A DNA stretch of 64,000 nt, from assembly GCF_034355335.1 (NCBI RefSeq), contig NZ_CP136422.1, forward strand, positions 5,492,501-5,556,500, read 5' to 3'. Shown piece by piece: positions 17,163 through 25,788 of the stretch (positions are counted from its first letter, which is position 1; each line of letters opens with the position of its first letter). A program made the translations under genes and the position numbers. The stretch comes from Blautia coccoides. GTDB lineage: Bacteria > Bacillota > Clostridia > Lachnospirales > Lachnospiraceae. The notes beneath the pieces are model-generated. The model was not told where the DNA came from, ran no database searches, and saw only the letters and a list, made by a program, of their open reading frames with translations.

Positions 17163-17382
17163 GATGTATCAGCTCCTTTAGTTTTCAAGGTGCAGTCGGA
17201 AGAACAATGAACCTCTTTCATGTTTGGATTTTTCTCAAATCAGAGGAATTTCTCTTTGCCTTCCATATACACTGGATTGGGGATTATAAATTCGGACATG
17301 ATTTTCAAAGATTTTTTGATCTGGCACATTTTCGTGCAAAGGAAAAAGAGAGCCAATGCCCTCTTTTCAAAGAATAATTCTC
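17163..17382. other. Gene-free ICE stretch with a block repeated near the ICE right end
   Basis: No convincing gene. Positions about 17258-17305 (TTCCATATACACTGGATTGG … TTCGGACATGATTTTC) resemble 22740-22786 (TTCATGTACACCGGACTGG … TTCGGACACATTTTTC). The block may be a shared regulatory or binding site. Confidence 0.4.
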
Positions 17383-17688
17383 TTATTCAAATATGAAAGA
17401 ACGTAATCCACATTGGATCAGCTCCGTACCAGTTATTATCCACATCCCTATGTTTGGAATAAGGATAAACACAGCCGCACATAGTAAATGCATTTTGACT
17501 TCCTGCCATGTATATAACTGAAACCCAACGCAACCTAACGCTGCAATTACAGCTACACCTGCAATCAAATAAAATATCCATGATGCAAGTCCCACCAAAA
17601 ATATTCCAATCGTATTGATTACAGTAACTGCCAACCAAACTGGGAATGCTAAAATTCTTAAGGGTAATTTAATCAAAAAACGCAGCAT
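17383..17688 (-). CDS. Small ICE membrane protein
   Basis: 101 residues with an amphipathic basic start (MLRFLIKLPLR) and three hydrophobic segments (about residues 13-35, 38-58, 68-88). The ATG has GAAAGGAAGG upstream. Proteins like this lie near the replication genes of Tn1549-like ICEs. I do not know their function. It is preceded by two copies of a palindromic motif (17740-17794). Confidence 0.65.
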   Translation of the reverse strand: MLRFLIKLPLRILAFPVWLAVTVINTIGIFLVGLASWIFYLIAGVAVIAALGCVGFQLYTWQEVKMHLLCAAVFILIPNIGMWIITGTELIQCGLRSFIFE

Positions 17689-17739
17689 TTTTAATCCCTT
17701 CCTTTCTTGCCATCAGACACATGTTTTTGATCTTACTTC

Positions 17740-17794
17740 ATGCCCACTGGGCACAAGGTTATTCTACATCTTGCTTTATGCCCACTGGGCACAA
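17740..17794. repeat. Paired palindromic repeats (possible operator or partition site)
   Basis: ATGCCCACTGGGCACAA occurs at 17740-17756 and again at 17778-17794, a period of 38 bases. Each copy holds the palindrome TGCCCA-C-TGGGCA. They lie between the rep gene and the small membrane protein gene. Likely roles are a protein-binding operator or a ParB site; neither is shown by the sequence alone. Confidence 0.6.
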
Positions 17795-17827
17795 AGTCAT
17801 TAGTCATAATCTCATGGCAGAATAATT

Positions 17828-18886
17828 TTATCCTCCATACATATCATGACGTACCTCTGCATCATAAAACTGGTTAATTGTAACGGGTGCATTATATAAA
17901 ACTGTCAGCATATACTGACGGATATTCTTTACTTTGGTGGTATTCTTGCTTAAGCTGAAAAATACATACTGTATATGCTCATACCCCACCTTCAAAAGTC
18001 TGTTCTTTACCACCTGTGCAGGCATAGCTTCCCCATTAATTTGCAGATATTTTTTTGTAGTACAAATAGCATCCAGCATCAGTTCCACCAGTTCTTCTAC
18101 ACTTTCTGGCTTATAACTCTGACAAAGAATGTCGTATTCGATATTGTCACAGATGATTTGACGATATGCATACCTCTCATCCATCTTATCCACATCTTTC
18201 CGGTCATGATGGATAGAAGGATATGATTCAGTCTTACTTGATTCATTATCGTTATATTCAGTATTATTACAGTTTGCTTTTGAAACTTCTTGAAGTTTAT
18301 TTTTCAAACTTCCTGAGGTTTGTTTTTCAAACTTCTTGAAGTTTGTTTTTGAAACTTCCTGAAGTTTGTTTTCTAAACTTCTTAAAGTTTGTTTTTCAAA
18401 CTTCTGCGTATTTACAGCGTTTTCAGGCATATTTTCTTCAAAATTGCAGGGTATCTGTTCCTCATATTCCGGATCATCTGTTTCAATCTTCATTTCTGCA
18501 GGCTCGTCTGGATATTCACGGAGGCTGAAATTCTTCACATAAATGACATTTGCTTTACCAAGCCCTAGCCTTTTCTTCTCAATCAGACCAATCCCTGTTT
18601 CCTGATCCAGTTCTTTCAGGCAGTTAACCGCTTTATTCCTTCCGCAGTTCAGCATTTCCATAATTTCTTCCACAGAAAAAAAGATATATACTCTGTCTTC
18701 CTCGTCCAGCCAGCGATTTTTTATCGAAAGCGACATCCGATCTAACATAAGACCATACAGTACCTTTGCCTCACAGGAGAGATTTTTGAAATATTCACTT
18801 GTAAACAACAACTTAGGAATCCGATAGAACTGATACATATCGCCTTCCATTCCCTGAAAATAGCTAAATGTTGCTCTAATACTCAT
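17828..18886 (-). CDS. RepA_N-type replication initiator
   Basis: 352 residues; the ATG at 18886 has GGGAGGGTG upstream. The N-terminal part (FYRIPKLLFTSEYFKNLSCEAKVLYGLMLDR) is the conserved RepA_N domain of Firmicute plasmids and ICEs. The middle holds two near-identical 23-residue repeats (FEKQT … NKLQEVSK). At DNA level these are five 23-bp iterons at 18282-18396. The C-terminal domain (about residues 225-350) is typical of these initiators. RepA_N proteins start replication at iterons inside their own gene. With the ParA/ParB genes upstream, the ICE probably has a plasmid-like replicating stage. Confidence 0.88.
   Translation of the reverse strand: MSIRATFSYFQGMEGDMYQFYRIPKLLFTSEYFKNLSCEAKVLYGLMLDRMSLSIKNRWLDEEDRVYIFFSVEEIMEMLNCGRNKAVNCLKELDQETGIGLIEKKRLGLGKANVIYVKNFSLREYPDEPAEMKIETDDPEYEEQIPCNFEENMPENAVNTQKFEKQTLRSLENKLQEVSKTNFKKFEKQTSGSLKNKLQEVSKANCNNTEYNDNESSKTESYPSIHHDRKDVDKMDERYAYRQIICDNIEYDILCQSYKPESVEELVELMLDAICTTKKYLQINGEAMPAQVVKNRLLKVGYEHIQYVFFSLSKNTTKVKNIRQYMLTVLYNAPVTINQFYDAEVRHDMYGG
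18282..18404. repeat. Iterons (5 x 23 bp plus a partial copy) inside the rep gene: probable replication origin
   Basis: Tandem units start at 18282, 18305, 18328, 18351 and 18374, with a partial copy at 18397. Each has the core AAACTTC-NT-GAAGTTTG, itself a near-palindrome, then a T-run. The 23-base period is not a multiple of three, so the protein repeats only every 69 bases. Iterons within rep are the known origin type of RepA_N replicons. Confidence 0.75.
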
Positions 18887-18910
18887 GAATCACCCTCCCT
18901 TCTTTTTCCG

Positions 18911-19777
18911 CTATTTATTCTTATTACTCCATTCCTCCAGCAGCTCAATGATTACGGAACGCATCTTCTGCTCATCATAATCAGGAGTAAAATACTTGTT
19001 GATCTCATTTTGCTTTAAAGTAACGGTTCTTGCCTTTCTTTTTTCTCCCATTATCAAAAGCCGTAGGATTTCTTTCGTTAATGTCTTTTCTTCGCTTCTG
19101 ATTTTTATTTTCTTCGCCTGTTCAAGACTTGGATATTTCCCTGTAGTATTATGAATCTCCTCCAGCCAGATCTGTTCGGATGGCTCCAGATATGAAAGTT
19201 CCACTCCTGTCTGGATACCCATAAGATCCTTGTCCACTGCATCCAAAATTGGTTTGCGCAGATAAGTCAGCCTGACATAACGGTACACCTGCCTCGCACT
19301 GTCGTTTCCAGCTTTACCGATGGTTTCAGCTGAAATCCCTCCGCTGACACCCTGATGGTTCATTGCCTGCATTTTCATCCTGTATGCAAACGCCTTTTCA
19401 CTTGGAAGGATATGTTCTCTTTGCAGATTGCTGTCTACCATTGCCCGAACAGCATCATCATCACTCATTTCCCGGATAATGACCGGAACCTGCGTCAATC
19501 CTACAAGAACAGCTGCATGTTTTCTTCTGTGTCCGGATACAATCTCATAACCTCCCTTTTTTGATGGACGCACCAGCAGCGCAGTTAATATGCCCTGTGT
19601 TTTTATACTTTCTACCAGCTCATTCATCTCGTCATCATCGTTAACATGAAAAGGATGATTCACAAAATCCCGCAACTGACCAATTGGAATTTCCTGAATA
19701 TCATCTTTTAATACTGCTCCACCAATAAGGTCATCATAAGAAGTCAATTTTATCTTCGATGCACTTCTACTCTTCAT
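18911..19777 (-). CDS. ParB-family partition protein
   Basis: 288 residues. The ParB/sulfiredoxin-like N-terminal domain is shown by QLRDFVNHPFHVNDDDEM, VRPSKKGGYEIVSGHRRKHAA and the GHRR motif near residue 80. A helix-turn-helix region follows at about residues 145-190. It starts 11 bases before the parA stop, so the two are coupled. ParB binds a centromere-like site and works with ParA to segregate the replicating form of the ICE. The site might be the palindromic repeats at 17740-17794; this is an inference. Confidence 0.88.
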   Translation of the reverse strand: MKSRSASKIKLTSYDDLIGGAVLKDDIQEIPIGQLRDFVNHPFHVNDDDEMNELVESIKTQGILTALLVRPSKKGGYEIVSGHRRKHAAVLVGLTQVPVIIREMSDDDAVRAMVDSNLQREHILPSEKAFAYRMKMQAMNHQGVSGGISAETIGKAGNDSARQVYRYVRLTYLRKPILDAVDKDLMGIQTGVELSYLEPSEQIWLEEIHNTTGKYPSLEQAKKIKIRSEEKTLTKEILRLLIMGEKRKARTVTLKQNEINKYFTPDYDEQKMRSVIIELLEEWSNKNK

Positions 19778-20573
19778 CTGAAAGCACCTCCTGAGTCAGA
19801 TACTGATATGCTTCTGCAACCTTACCCCTGGGATCATGACGGAAAATACTGATCCCCTCTGCACTGATTTCAGCAGCACGGACAGAAAACGGTATATTAT
19901 GAGTGAAAATACGAATCTGGCTTCCATAGGTATCGTGAATTAATTCTGTAATATCCCGTGCATAGGTTGTTCGTCTATCTACCATGGTGATCAATATTCC
20001 TTCGATGGAAAGTCCTCTGTTCAGCTGTCTTCGCACCTTACCGATTGTCCGGATCAGGTCCTCTAATCCTTTTACGGGAAGATAGGCTGCCTGAACCGGA
20101 ATAAGTACCGCATCCGCACATGCAAGTGCATTGATGGTGAGCATTCCCAGGGACGGCATACAGTCGATTAATACATAATCGTACAGACCTTTCACCTGAT
20201 CAATATACTGCCGGAGTACCAGTTCCCTGCTCATAAAATTCACCAATGACACTTCCATTCCAGCAAGTTCAATATTTGCCGGAAGTAAATCAATCCCCTC
20301 TTCGTGGCGAAGAATACCCAGAGAATCGTCAAATGTTTCCTCATTTACAATTTTCATAAGAATTGTAGCCAGTGTTACATTCAACTCATCCGGATTGTGA
20401 TAGCCAAGACTTGCCGTCATACTTCCCTGCGGATCATTGTCTACTACTAAAACACGCTTTCCCTCTCTGGCTAGTCCCACTGCCAGATTTACACAACTGG
20501 TGGTTTTACCCACTCCGCCTTTCTGTGAACATAAAGCCAGTACCTTGCAGCCATTACTTACTGTTTCTTTCAT
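19767..20573 (-). CDS. ParA-family partition ATPase
   Basis: 268 residues with the deviant Walker A motif KGGVGKTT (about residues 18-25), the Walker A' region VLVVDNDPQGS (about 40-50) and the Walker B region YDYVLIDCMPSLGML. This is a Soj/ParA ATPase. It overlaps the gene before it by about 20 bases and parB after it. The pair probably stabilises the excised ICE when it replicates through the RepA_N protein. Confidence 0.92.
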   Translation of the reverse strand: MKETVSNGCKVLALCSQKGGVGKTTSCVNLAVGLAREGKRVLVVDNDPQGSMTASLGYHNPDELNVTLATILMKIVNEETFDDSLGILRHEEGIDLLPANIELAGMEVSLVNFMSRELVLRQYIDQVKGLYDYVLIDCMPSLGMLTINALACADAVLIPVQAAYLPVKGLEDLIRTIGKVRRQLNRGLSIEGILITMVDRRTTYARDITELIHDTYGSQIRIFTHNIPFSVRAAEISAEGISIFRHDPRGKVAEAYQYLTQEVLSDEE

Positions 20574-20937
20574 TGTCTTTTTCCTCCCACAAATATTTTG
20601 ATCCCTTCAGCATCCACAGCATTGCATCTAAAAATGCAAGAAATCTTTCCGTCATGCTTTCCATCCCCTGCTCCGATAAGGCAGGGCTGTCCTTTTTTAT
20701 GTCTTTGGACACTTCTTCAAGGACGGTGTACATTTCACGAGCCTCTGATCTGAGAATTTCCAGATTCTCCCGTTTTCCCACCACACAAACATGGTTATAG
20801 ATACAGGAGCGGACAATATAATCCTGCTTTTTCATGCCACTTGCCTTTACCCTTTCATTGATGACCTGCTGTTCATAAGGTGTAACCCGGAATGCAATTG
20901 TCGGTTTATTGTGTTTCCCATGTCTGTCACTTGCCAT
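20554..20937 (-). CDS. Ribbon-helix-helix-like ICE protein (MobC-like)
   Basis: 127 residues from the ATG at 20937, with GGAGG upstream. The N-terminal part (KHNKPTIAFRVTPYEQQVINERVKASG) resembles the ribbon-helix-helix domain of relaxosome or Arc-type regulators. It lies just upstream of parA and overlaps it. No relaxase for the outer ICE is visible in the window, so it could be a relaxosome accessory protein or a partition-operon regulator. Specific function is not known. Confidence 0.6.
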   Translation of the reverse strand: MASDRHGKHNKPTIAFRVTPYEQQVINERVKASGMKKQDYIVRSCIYNHVCVVGKRENLEILRSEAREMYTVLEEVSKDIKKDSPALSEQGMESMTERFLAFLDAMLWMLKGSKYLWEEKDNERNSK

Positions 20938-20984
20938 TTCAAAGTACCTCCATTTTTGAATTATCATATTTTTTCAAAGATTTT

Positions 20985-22070
20985 CTAACCATTGACACCA
21001 TCCCCTTCTAATTCACTGTTATTCTTATACTTTTTATCAAGAAGCCCTGCCAATTTGCTCTGGGTTGAAGGATACAGATGGGAATAGGTATTTAATGTTG
21101 TTTCTACCTTTTCATGTCCCAGACGTTCTGCGATCTCCAGCGGAGCAACTCCCATATCCACCAGCATACTGGCATGGGAATGCCTGAGATCGTGCAAGCG
21201 AATTCTTTTTACTCCCGATTTTTCAATTCCGTTGACCATACAATGTTCCATATATGATTTTGTAAAACGAAACAGCCTTTCGTGCTTCATAATTCCGTAC
21301 AGATGACTGCAGTACTCTTGAAATTCCTCAACCAGAAAATCCGGAAGTGTAATTACCCTGATACTTTTTGGTGTTTTCGGTCTGGTAATCACATCCTTTC
21401 CTTTTAATCTCTGATAAGATTTGTTGACAGAAACCGTTTTTTCCTCAAGATTGATATCATTATAAGTTAAAGCCAAAAGCTCCCCGATTCTCATCCCCGT
21501 CCAGTACAGAAACTGAAATGCCATCTTCGCCTCCGGTTTATCATCTACTGTTTCGAGAAAAGTCTCGAATTCATCCTGCATCCAGAAGTCCTTCGGCTCT
21601 CCTTTGCTTTTCCCGATACTACCTGCTTTCCTGCAAGGATTATCTTTCAGATTGTAATACCGCACAGCATAATTAAAAATTGCCCCCAGCTGGCAGTTGA
21701 TCGTTTTCAGATATGTCTCAGAATAATTCTGCTTCAACAACTCGTTCTGCCAGTTTCTGATATCTGCAACTGTAATCTCACTTAAGACCTTATGCTCAAA
21801 ATATGGTTTGATTTTCAAATCAATGATATAACGTTTTGTGTACATGGTATTTTCACGCAGCCGGACTTCCATATCTTTGTAATATAGCTCAAGGAAATTA
21901 CCAAACTCGATCTCAACACTCTGCGTTTGCTGCTGAAGGAAATCCCTCTCCCACTCTTTTGCTTCTCCCTTGGTCCGAAAGCCACGTTTCTGTTTTCTCT
22001 TCCGGTTTCCCTGCCAGTCCTTGTAATACACCTGTACTTTCCAGTTTTTTCCTTCTTTATATACTCCCAT
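20985..22070 (-). CDS. Tyrosine recombinase (ICE integrase)
   Basis: 361 residues. An N-terminal arm-binding region (GVYKEGKNWKVQVYYKDWQG) is followed by a SAM-like core-binding domain (about residues 60-160) and the catalytic domain. The latter shows GMRIGELL (Arg), RLHDLRHSHASML (His-x-x-Arg) and GHEKVETTLNTYSHLY (His and the Tyr nucleophile). The gene lies directly after three excisionase-like genes and faces into the element. It is the integrase of the outer ICE; the attachment site should lie between 22,706 and 23,064. Confidence 0.93.
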   Translation of the reverse strand: MGVYKEGKNWKVQVYYKDWQGNRKRKQKRGFRTKGEAKEWERDFLQQQTQSVEIEFGNFLELYYKDMEVRLRENTMYTKRYIIDLKIKPYFEHKVLSEITVADIRNWQNELLKQNYSETYLKTINCQLGAIFNYAVRYYNLKDNPCRKAGSIGKSKGEPKDFWMQDEFETFLETVDDKPEAKMAFQFLYWTGMRIGELLALTYNDINLEEKTVSVNKSYQRLKGKDVITRPKTPKSIRVITLPDFLVEEFQEYCSHLYGIMKHERLFRFTKSYMEHCMVNGIEKSGVKRIRLHDLRHSHASMLVDMGVAPLEIAERLGHEKVETTLNTYSHLYPSTQSKLAGLLDKKYKNNSELEGDGVNG

Positions 22071-22072
22071 TG

Positions 22073-22270
22073 CTATTCCTCCACTTTCATGCCATAAATC
22101 TTCTCGGCAAGAAATTTCGTTGATATCTTTCCCGGAATGACCAGAAATCCTCGTTCTTTCAGTTCCTCGTTGTAGCCTTTCATGATTTTATATGCAAAGG
22201 CTTTCGATACTCCCAATACTGCACAAACATCATCTACGTTCATATACATTTTTTCCTGTGTCATACTCAT
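22073..22270 (-). CDS. Excisionase-like HTH protein, third copy
   Basis: 65 residues with a MerR/Xis-like helix-turn-helix (MNVDDVCAVLGVSKAFAYKIMKGYN) and the C-terminal pattern GFLVIPGKISTKFLAEKIYG. It is clearly related to the two genes before it. It ends two bases before the integrase start and overlaps the second copy by four bases. It would help excise the ICE or control the integrase. Confidence 0.8.
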   Translation of the reverse strand: MSMTQEKMYMNVDDVCAVLGVSKAFAYKIMKGYNEELKERGFLVIPGKISTKFLAEKIYGMKVEE

Positions 22271-22485
22271 ATTGCTTTTTCCTCCGATAAATACTGTTCT
22301 ACATGTTCCAGACCATAAATCTTGTCCTCAACATAACGAGTGGGCACCCGTCCTAAAATCACATAATAATTTTTATTTGCCAGGTCAGCGTTCATCCGTT
22401 CCACTACCCTGTAAGCAAAAGAGACCGAGATATCAAATACTTCCGCTACGTCTTCCACTGACAAATACATCTTTCTTTTACGCAT
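22267..22485 (-). CDS. Excisionase-like HTH protein, second copy
   Basis: 72 residues from the ATG at 22485 (MRKRKMYLSVEDVAEVF). The layout is the same as in its neighbours: a helix-turn-helix, then YYVILGRVPTRYVEDKIYG. It overlaps the first copy by eight bases and the third by four. The three genes and the integrase form one tightly coupled operon. Confidence 0.8.
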   Translation of the reverse strand: MRKRKMYLSVEDVAEVFDISVSFAYRVVERMNADLANKNYYVILGRVPTRYVEDKIYGLEHVEQYLSEEKAI

Positions 22486-22705
22486 GGAACCATTCCACTC
22501 CCTTCTCCTGCGGGATCTGACAGACATCCTCAATCCCGTAAAAACGTTCCACAAAATACTTGGTCGGAACCTTGCCTTTAAGAACCAGATACCCTTTCTT
22601 TTCCAGTTCGCTGTTCAAATTTGCAATGATCTCATAAGCAGAGGTTGTAGATACCTCCAAAAGTTCACATACATCTGCTGCTTTTAAAAATAATTTGTTC
22701 TGCAT
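22478..22705 (-). CDS. Excisionase-like HTH protein, first copy
   Basis: 75 residues; AAAGGAGG precedes the ATG. Helix-turn-helix AADVCELLEVSTTSAYEIIANLN, then YLVLKGKVPTKYFVERFYG. It is the first gene of the integrase operon and closest to the ICE end. Xis proteins bend DNA next to the attachment site; whether all three copies bind the same arm sites is unknown. Confidence 0.8.
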   Translation of the reverse strand: MQNKLFLKAADVCELLEVSTTSAYEIIANLNSELEKKGYLVLKGKVPTKYFVERFYGIEDVCQIPQEKGVEWFHA

Positions 22706-23010
22706 AATCAGTACCTCCTTTGTGTTCTGAAAGTTTTCCCTTCATGTACACCGGACTGGCAGGAGGATTTTCGGACACATTTTTCCGAAATTTTGCAAAT
22801 TTTCCACAGGTAAAATTTCCTTACAAATTCAAAAGCAATAAAAAAACAGCCTGCCATGATGAAAACTACTTCATCAAAACAAACTGTTCTATAAAAATAT
22901 CCCGATATTCTCTTCTGGAAATGCAATGATATTCCGGAAAAACTTATCTATTCAAGAAATCCAGCTAGTAAAAAAAATAATTTTTAACTCCATTTGCACT
23001 CCAGAGACAA
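22706..23010. other. Probable right end of the ICE
   Basis: This gene-free stretch lies between the xis-int operon and the terminator of chromosomal guaA. It contains the block also found at 17258-17305 and an AT-rich tract at about 22965-22990. The exact attachment site cannot be fixed without the other end or an empty-site sequence. Confidence 0.5.
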
Positions 23011-23017
23011 AAATAAA

Positions 23018-23059
23018 TCCCCGGGAAAGCCCATAAATACAGGCTTTTCCGAGGATTTG
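23018..23059 (-). terminator. guaA terminator
   Basis: On the minus strand CCTCGGAAAAGCC pairs with GGGCTTTCCCGGGG (some mismatches), followed by ATTTATTTTT. It begins about five bases after the guaA stop. Confidence 0.8.
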
Positions 23060-23063
23060 ACTT

Positions 23064-24608
23064 CTATTCGAACTCAATCGTAGCCGGCGGTTTCCCCGTA
23101 CAATCATACATAACCCGATTAATATGCTTCACCTCATTCACGATCCTGTTTGTCGCCTTCCCAATCACATCCCAGGGAATCTCCGCACTCTCAGCGGTCA
23201 TGAAGTCAGTAGTAGTAACCGCCCTCAGCGCCACTGCATAGTCATAGGTTCTCTCGTCACCCATAACGCCCACAGACCGCATATTAGTCAACGCCGCAAA
23301 ATACTGTCCAATCTCCTTATCCAGCCCTGCATTGGCGATTTCCTCGCGCCAGATAGCGTCAGCCTCCTGCACCATCTCCACCTTTTCTGCGGTTACTTCT
23401 CCAATGATCCTGATTCCAAGCCCGGGACCGGGGAATGGCTGACGGAACACCAGATAATCCGGAATTCCCAGTTCAAGACCAGCCCTACGCACCTCATCTT
23501 TAAACAGGTCACGGAGCGGCTCAATGATCTCCTTAAAATCAACATAATCCGGCAGTCCACCTACATTGTGGTGAGATTTTATCACAGTGGACTCTCCGCC
23601 CACTCCGCTCTCCACAACATCAGGATAAATGGTACCCTGCACTAAAAAGTCAACTGTTCCAATCTTCTTAGCCTCTTCCTCAAATACCCGGATAAATTCT
23701 TCACCGATAATTTTTCTCTTATCTTCCGGCTCTTCCGCGCCTTTTAATCTCTCATAAAATCGTTCCTGTGCATTGACTCTGATAAAGTTCAGGTTATAAG
23801 GCCCCTCCGGTCCGAATACTGCCTCAACTTCATCCCCTTCGTTCTTCCTTAAAAGCCCGTGATCCACAAACACACAGGTAAGCTGATTACCAACCGCCTT
23901 TGACAGCATAACAGCCGCCACAGAAGAATCCACGCCGCCTGAAAGCGCACACAGCACCTTGCCGTCTCCAACCTTCTCACGGATGGCTTTGATACTCTCC
24001 TCCACAAAAGAAACCATCTTCCAGTCACCGGAGCATTCACACACATTATAAACGAAATTGGAAAGCATCTTCTTTCCTTCCTGTGTATGCAGCACCTCCG
24101 GATGGAACTGAACGGCATAGAGATTCTTTTCCGTATTCTGCACTGCCGCCACCGGGCAGTCTGATGTATGGGCAATGATATCAAATCCCGGTGCCTCTTT
24201 TGCAATATAGTCATTATGACTCATCCAGCAAATTGTCTTCTCGGACACATTCTCAAACATCTTGGAAGACTGTTCCACCGTAACCTCAATCTTTCCATAT
24301 TCCCTGACAGGCGCTGTGCCTACTTGGCCGCCTAACAGATGCATCATCAGCTGCGCACCATAGCAGATTCCCAGAACCGGAATTCCCAGCTCAAAGATTT
24401 CTTTTGTATATGTGGGAGAATCCTCCAGATACACGCTGTTAGGACCACCTGTAAAAATAATTCCCTTAGGCTGGATTTCCTTTATCTTTTCAATATCTGT
24501 TTTGTAAGAATAAATCTCACAATATACATTACATTCCCGAACACGTCTTGCTATCAACTGGTTATACTGGCCGCCAAAATCAAGTACAATTACGGTTTCT
24601 CTCTTCAA
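23064..24608 (-). CDS. guaA: GMP synthase (glutamine-hydrolysing)
   Basis: 514 residues from the TTG at 24608, which has a perfect AGGAGG eight bases upstream; the ATG at 24641 has no ribosome site. The N-terminal amidotransferase domain has the nucleophile Cys in GICYG (about residue 82) and the His/Glu pair in AVQFHPEV. The ATP-pyrophosphatase domain has the P-loop SGGVDSS, and the C-terminal dimerisation domain ends [11 protein letters not shown]. It converts XMP to GMP with glutamine. A second, shortened GMP synthase lies 3.5 kb away. I see no purine riboswitch upstream, only a good promoter. Confidence 0.97.
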   Translation of the reverse strand: MKRETVIVLDFGGQYNQLIARRVRECNVYCEIYSYKTDIEKIKEIQPKGIIFTGGPNSVYLEDSPTYTKEIFELGIPVLGICYGAQLMMHLLGGQVGTAPVREYGKIEVTVEQSSKMFENVSEKTICWMSHNDYIAKEAPGFDIIAHTSDCPVAAVQNTEKNLYAVQFHPEVLHTQEGKKMLSNFVYNVCECSGDWKMVSFVEESIKAIREKVGDGKVLCALSGGVDSSVAAVMLSKAVGNQLTCVFVDHGLLRKNEGDEVEAVFGPEGPYNLNFIRVNAQERFYERLKGAEEPEDKRKIIGEEFIRVFEEEAKKIGTVDFLVQGTIYPDVVESGVGGESTVIKSHHNVGGLPDYVDFKEIIEPLRDLFKDEVRRAGLELGIPDYLVFRQPFPGPGLGIRIIGEVTAEKVEMVQEADAIWREEIANAGLDKEIGQYFAALTNMRSVGVMGDERTYDYAVALRAVTTTDFMTAESAEIPWDVIGKATNRIVNEVKHINRVMYDCTGKPPATIEFE

Positions 24609-24652
24609 AAAAGTGTCCTCCTGTTCTTTTGCATTCCTCAAAACTAGATTTC

Positions 24653-24681
24653 ATTATAAAATATCCAGCTTCAATTTACAA
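24653..24681 (-). promoter_or_regulatory. guaA promoter
   Basis: On the minus strand TTGTAA, a 17-base spacer, then a perfect TATAAT, about 45 bases upstream of the guaA ribosome site. Consistent with the housekeeping sigma factor. Confidence 0.7.
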
Positions 24682-24773
24682 GAAATTTTCCCTTCCATCT
24701 CATAAAAACAGAATATCTGACAAAAATCATCCCTGCAAATCCACATTCTTCGTGAACCTTACTTAACGGTACT

Positions 24774-25676
24774 TTAAACAGGGTTCACATGAACCATACA
24801 GTGTTTGACCAATGGGAATTCCTTTTCAATAGCGTCATGTACCTTCTGGGCAATCTCGTGTCCTTCCTCAAGAGAAAGGGTTCCATCAGCAGAAATCTCA
24901 ATATCCACGTACATTTTTGCACCAAACAGCCTGGTATGCAGCATATCAATACTCAATACCCCTGCCTGTTTTGAGATAATACCGCGCATCTGCTCTAATG
25001 TCTCATCATCACATGACTTATCCACCATCTTATCCACTGCGTCCTTAAATATATCATAAGCTGCTTTTCCGATAAACAGGCAAATGATCACGCTTGCTAT
25101 AGGGTCTAAAATAGGATATCCCAATCTTGCTCCCAAAATACCGGCAAATGCGCCAATAGACGAAAGCGCATCCGAACGATGATGCCACGCCTCCGCCATC
25201 AAAGCTCCGGAATTGATTTTCTTAGCCGCCGCTCTGGTATACCAATACATCCATTCTTTGAACACAATAGAAACAACCGCTGCCACAAGCGCAATAACTC
25301 CCGGAATTGCCGCATCTCCACTGTTTCCCTTTATAATCTTCTCCAGACCGCTGATTCCGATTCCCAGTCCTGTAGCCAGCAGGATCACTGCCAGCACAAT
25401 GGCTGCCACACACTCCAGTCTGTCGTGTCCATACTGATGATCCGCATCTGATTTTCTTTTGGAAATGCTGACCCCCAGCACCGCAATGATGGTTCCGAAC
25501 ACATCTGATGCTGAGTGTACCGCATCAGAGATCATAGCACCGGAATGTCCTATAATACCTGCAAGCAGCTTGAAAAGAGACAGAAGTACATTACCTGCCA
25601 CACTAACTCCGGATACATGAAGTGCAATTTTCTTTGCCTTTTCATCCGATACAAATTCTTTCTTTACCTGTTCCAT
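24774..25676 (-). CDS. Cation diffusion facilitator, probably Co2+/Ni2+ exporter
   Basis: 300 residues from the ATG at 25676, preceded by GGGGAGGA. Six hydrophobic segments in the first two thirds, with metal-site residues in SDAVHSASD and HHRSDALSS, then a cytoplasmic C-terminal domain that in CDF proteins mediates dimerisation. CDF proteins expel divalent metals in exchange for protons. The substrate is suggested by the NiCo riboswitch directly upstream. The riboswitch turns expression on when Co2+ or Ni2+ is high, so the protein probably exports these metals. Confidence 0.93.
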   Translation of the reverse strand: MEQVKKEFVSDEKAKKIALHVSGVSVAGNVLLSLFKLLAGIIGHSGAMISDAVHSASDVFGTIIAVLGVSISKRKSDADHQYGHDRLECVAAIVLAVILLATGLGIGISGLEKIIKGNSGDAAIPGVIALVAAVVSIVFKEWMYWYTRAAAKKINSGALMAEAWHHRSDALSSIGAFAGILGARLGYPILDPIASVIICLFIGKAAYDIFKDAVDKMVDKSCDDETLEQMRGIISKQAGVLSIDMLHTRLFGAKMYVDIEISADGTLSLEEGHEIAQKVHDAIEKEFPLVKHCMVHVNPV

Positions 25677-25788
25677 TTTAAATCCTCCCCGGTATTGATT
25701 CTTACTACTGCATAACTTTCTCTGCCGCTTCTTAATACCCGGGCTGTTTCCACCCATTTAAAAAGCACCTGCGGAACAATAAAGTAAT

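Noticed and set aside
24642..24770. Purine riboswitch upstream of guaA
   Set aside because: The conserved loop and junction sequences of the purine riboswitch are not present; only a promoter is seen.
24747..24789. GTGAACC/GGTTCAC inverted repeat at the CDF gene end
   Set aside because: The stem includes the stop codon, but no T-run follows and the loop is long; too weak to call a terminator.
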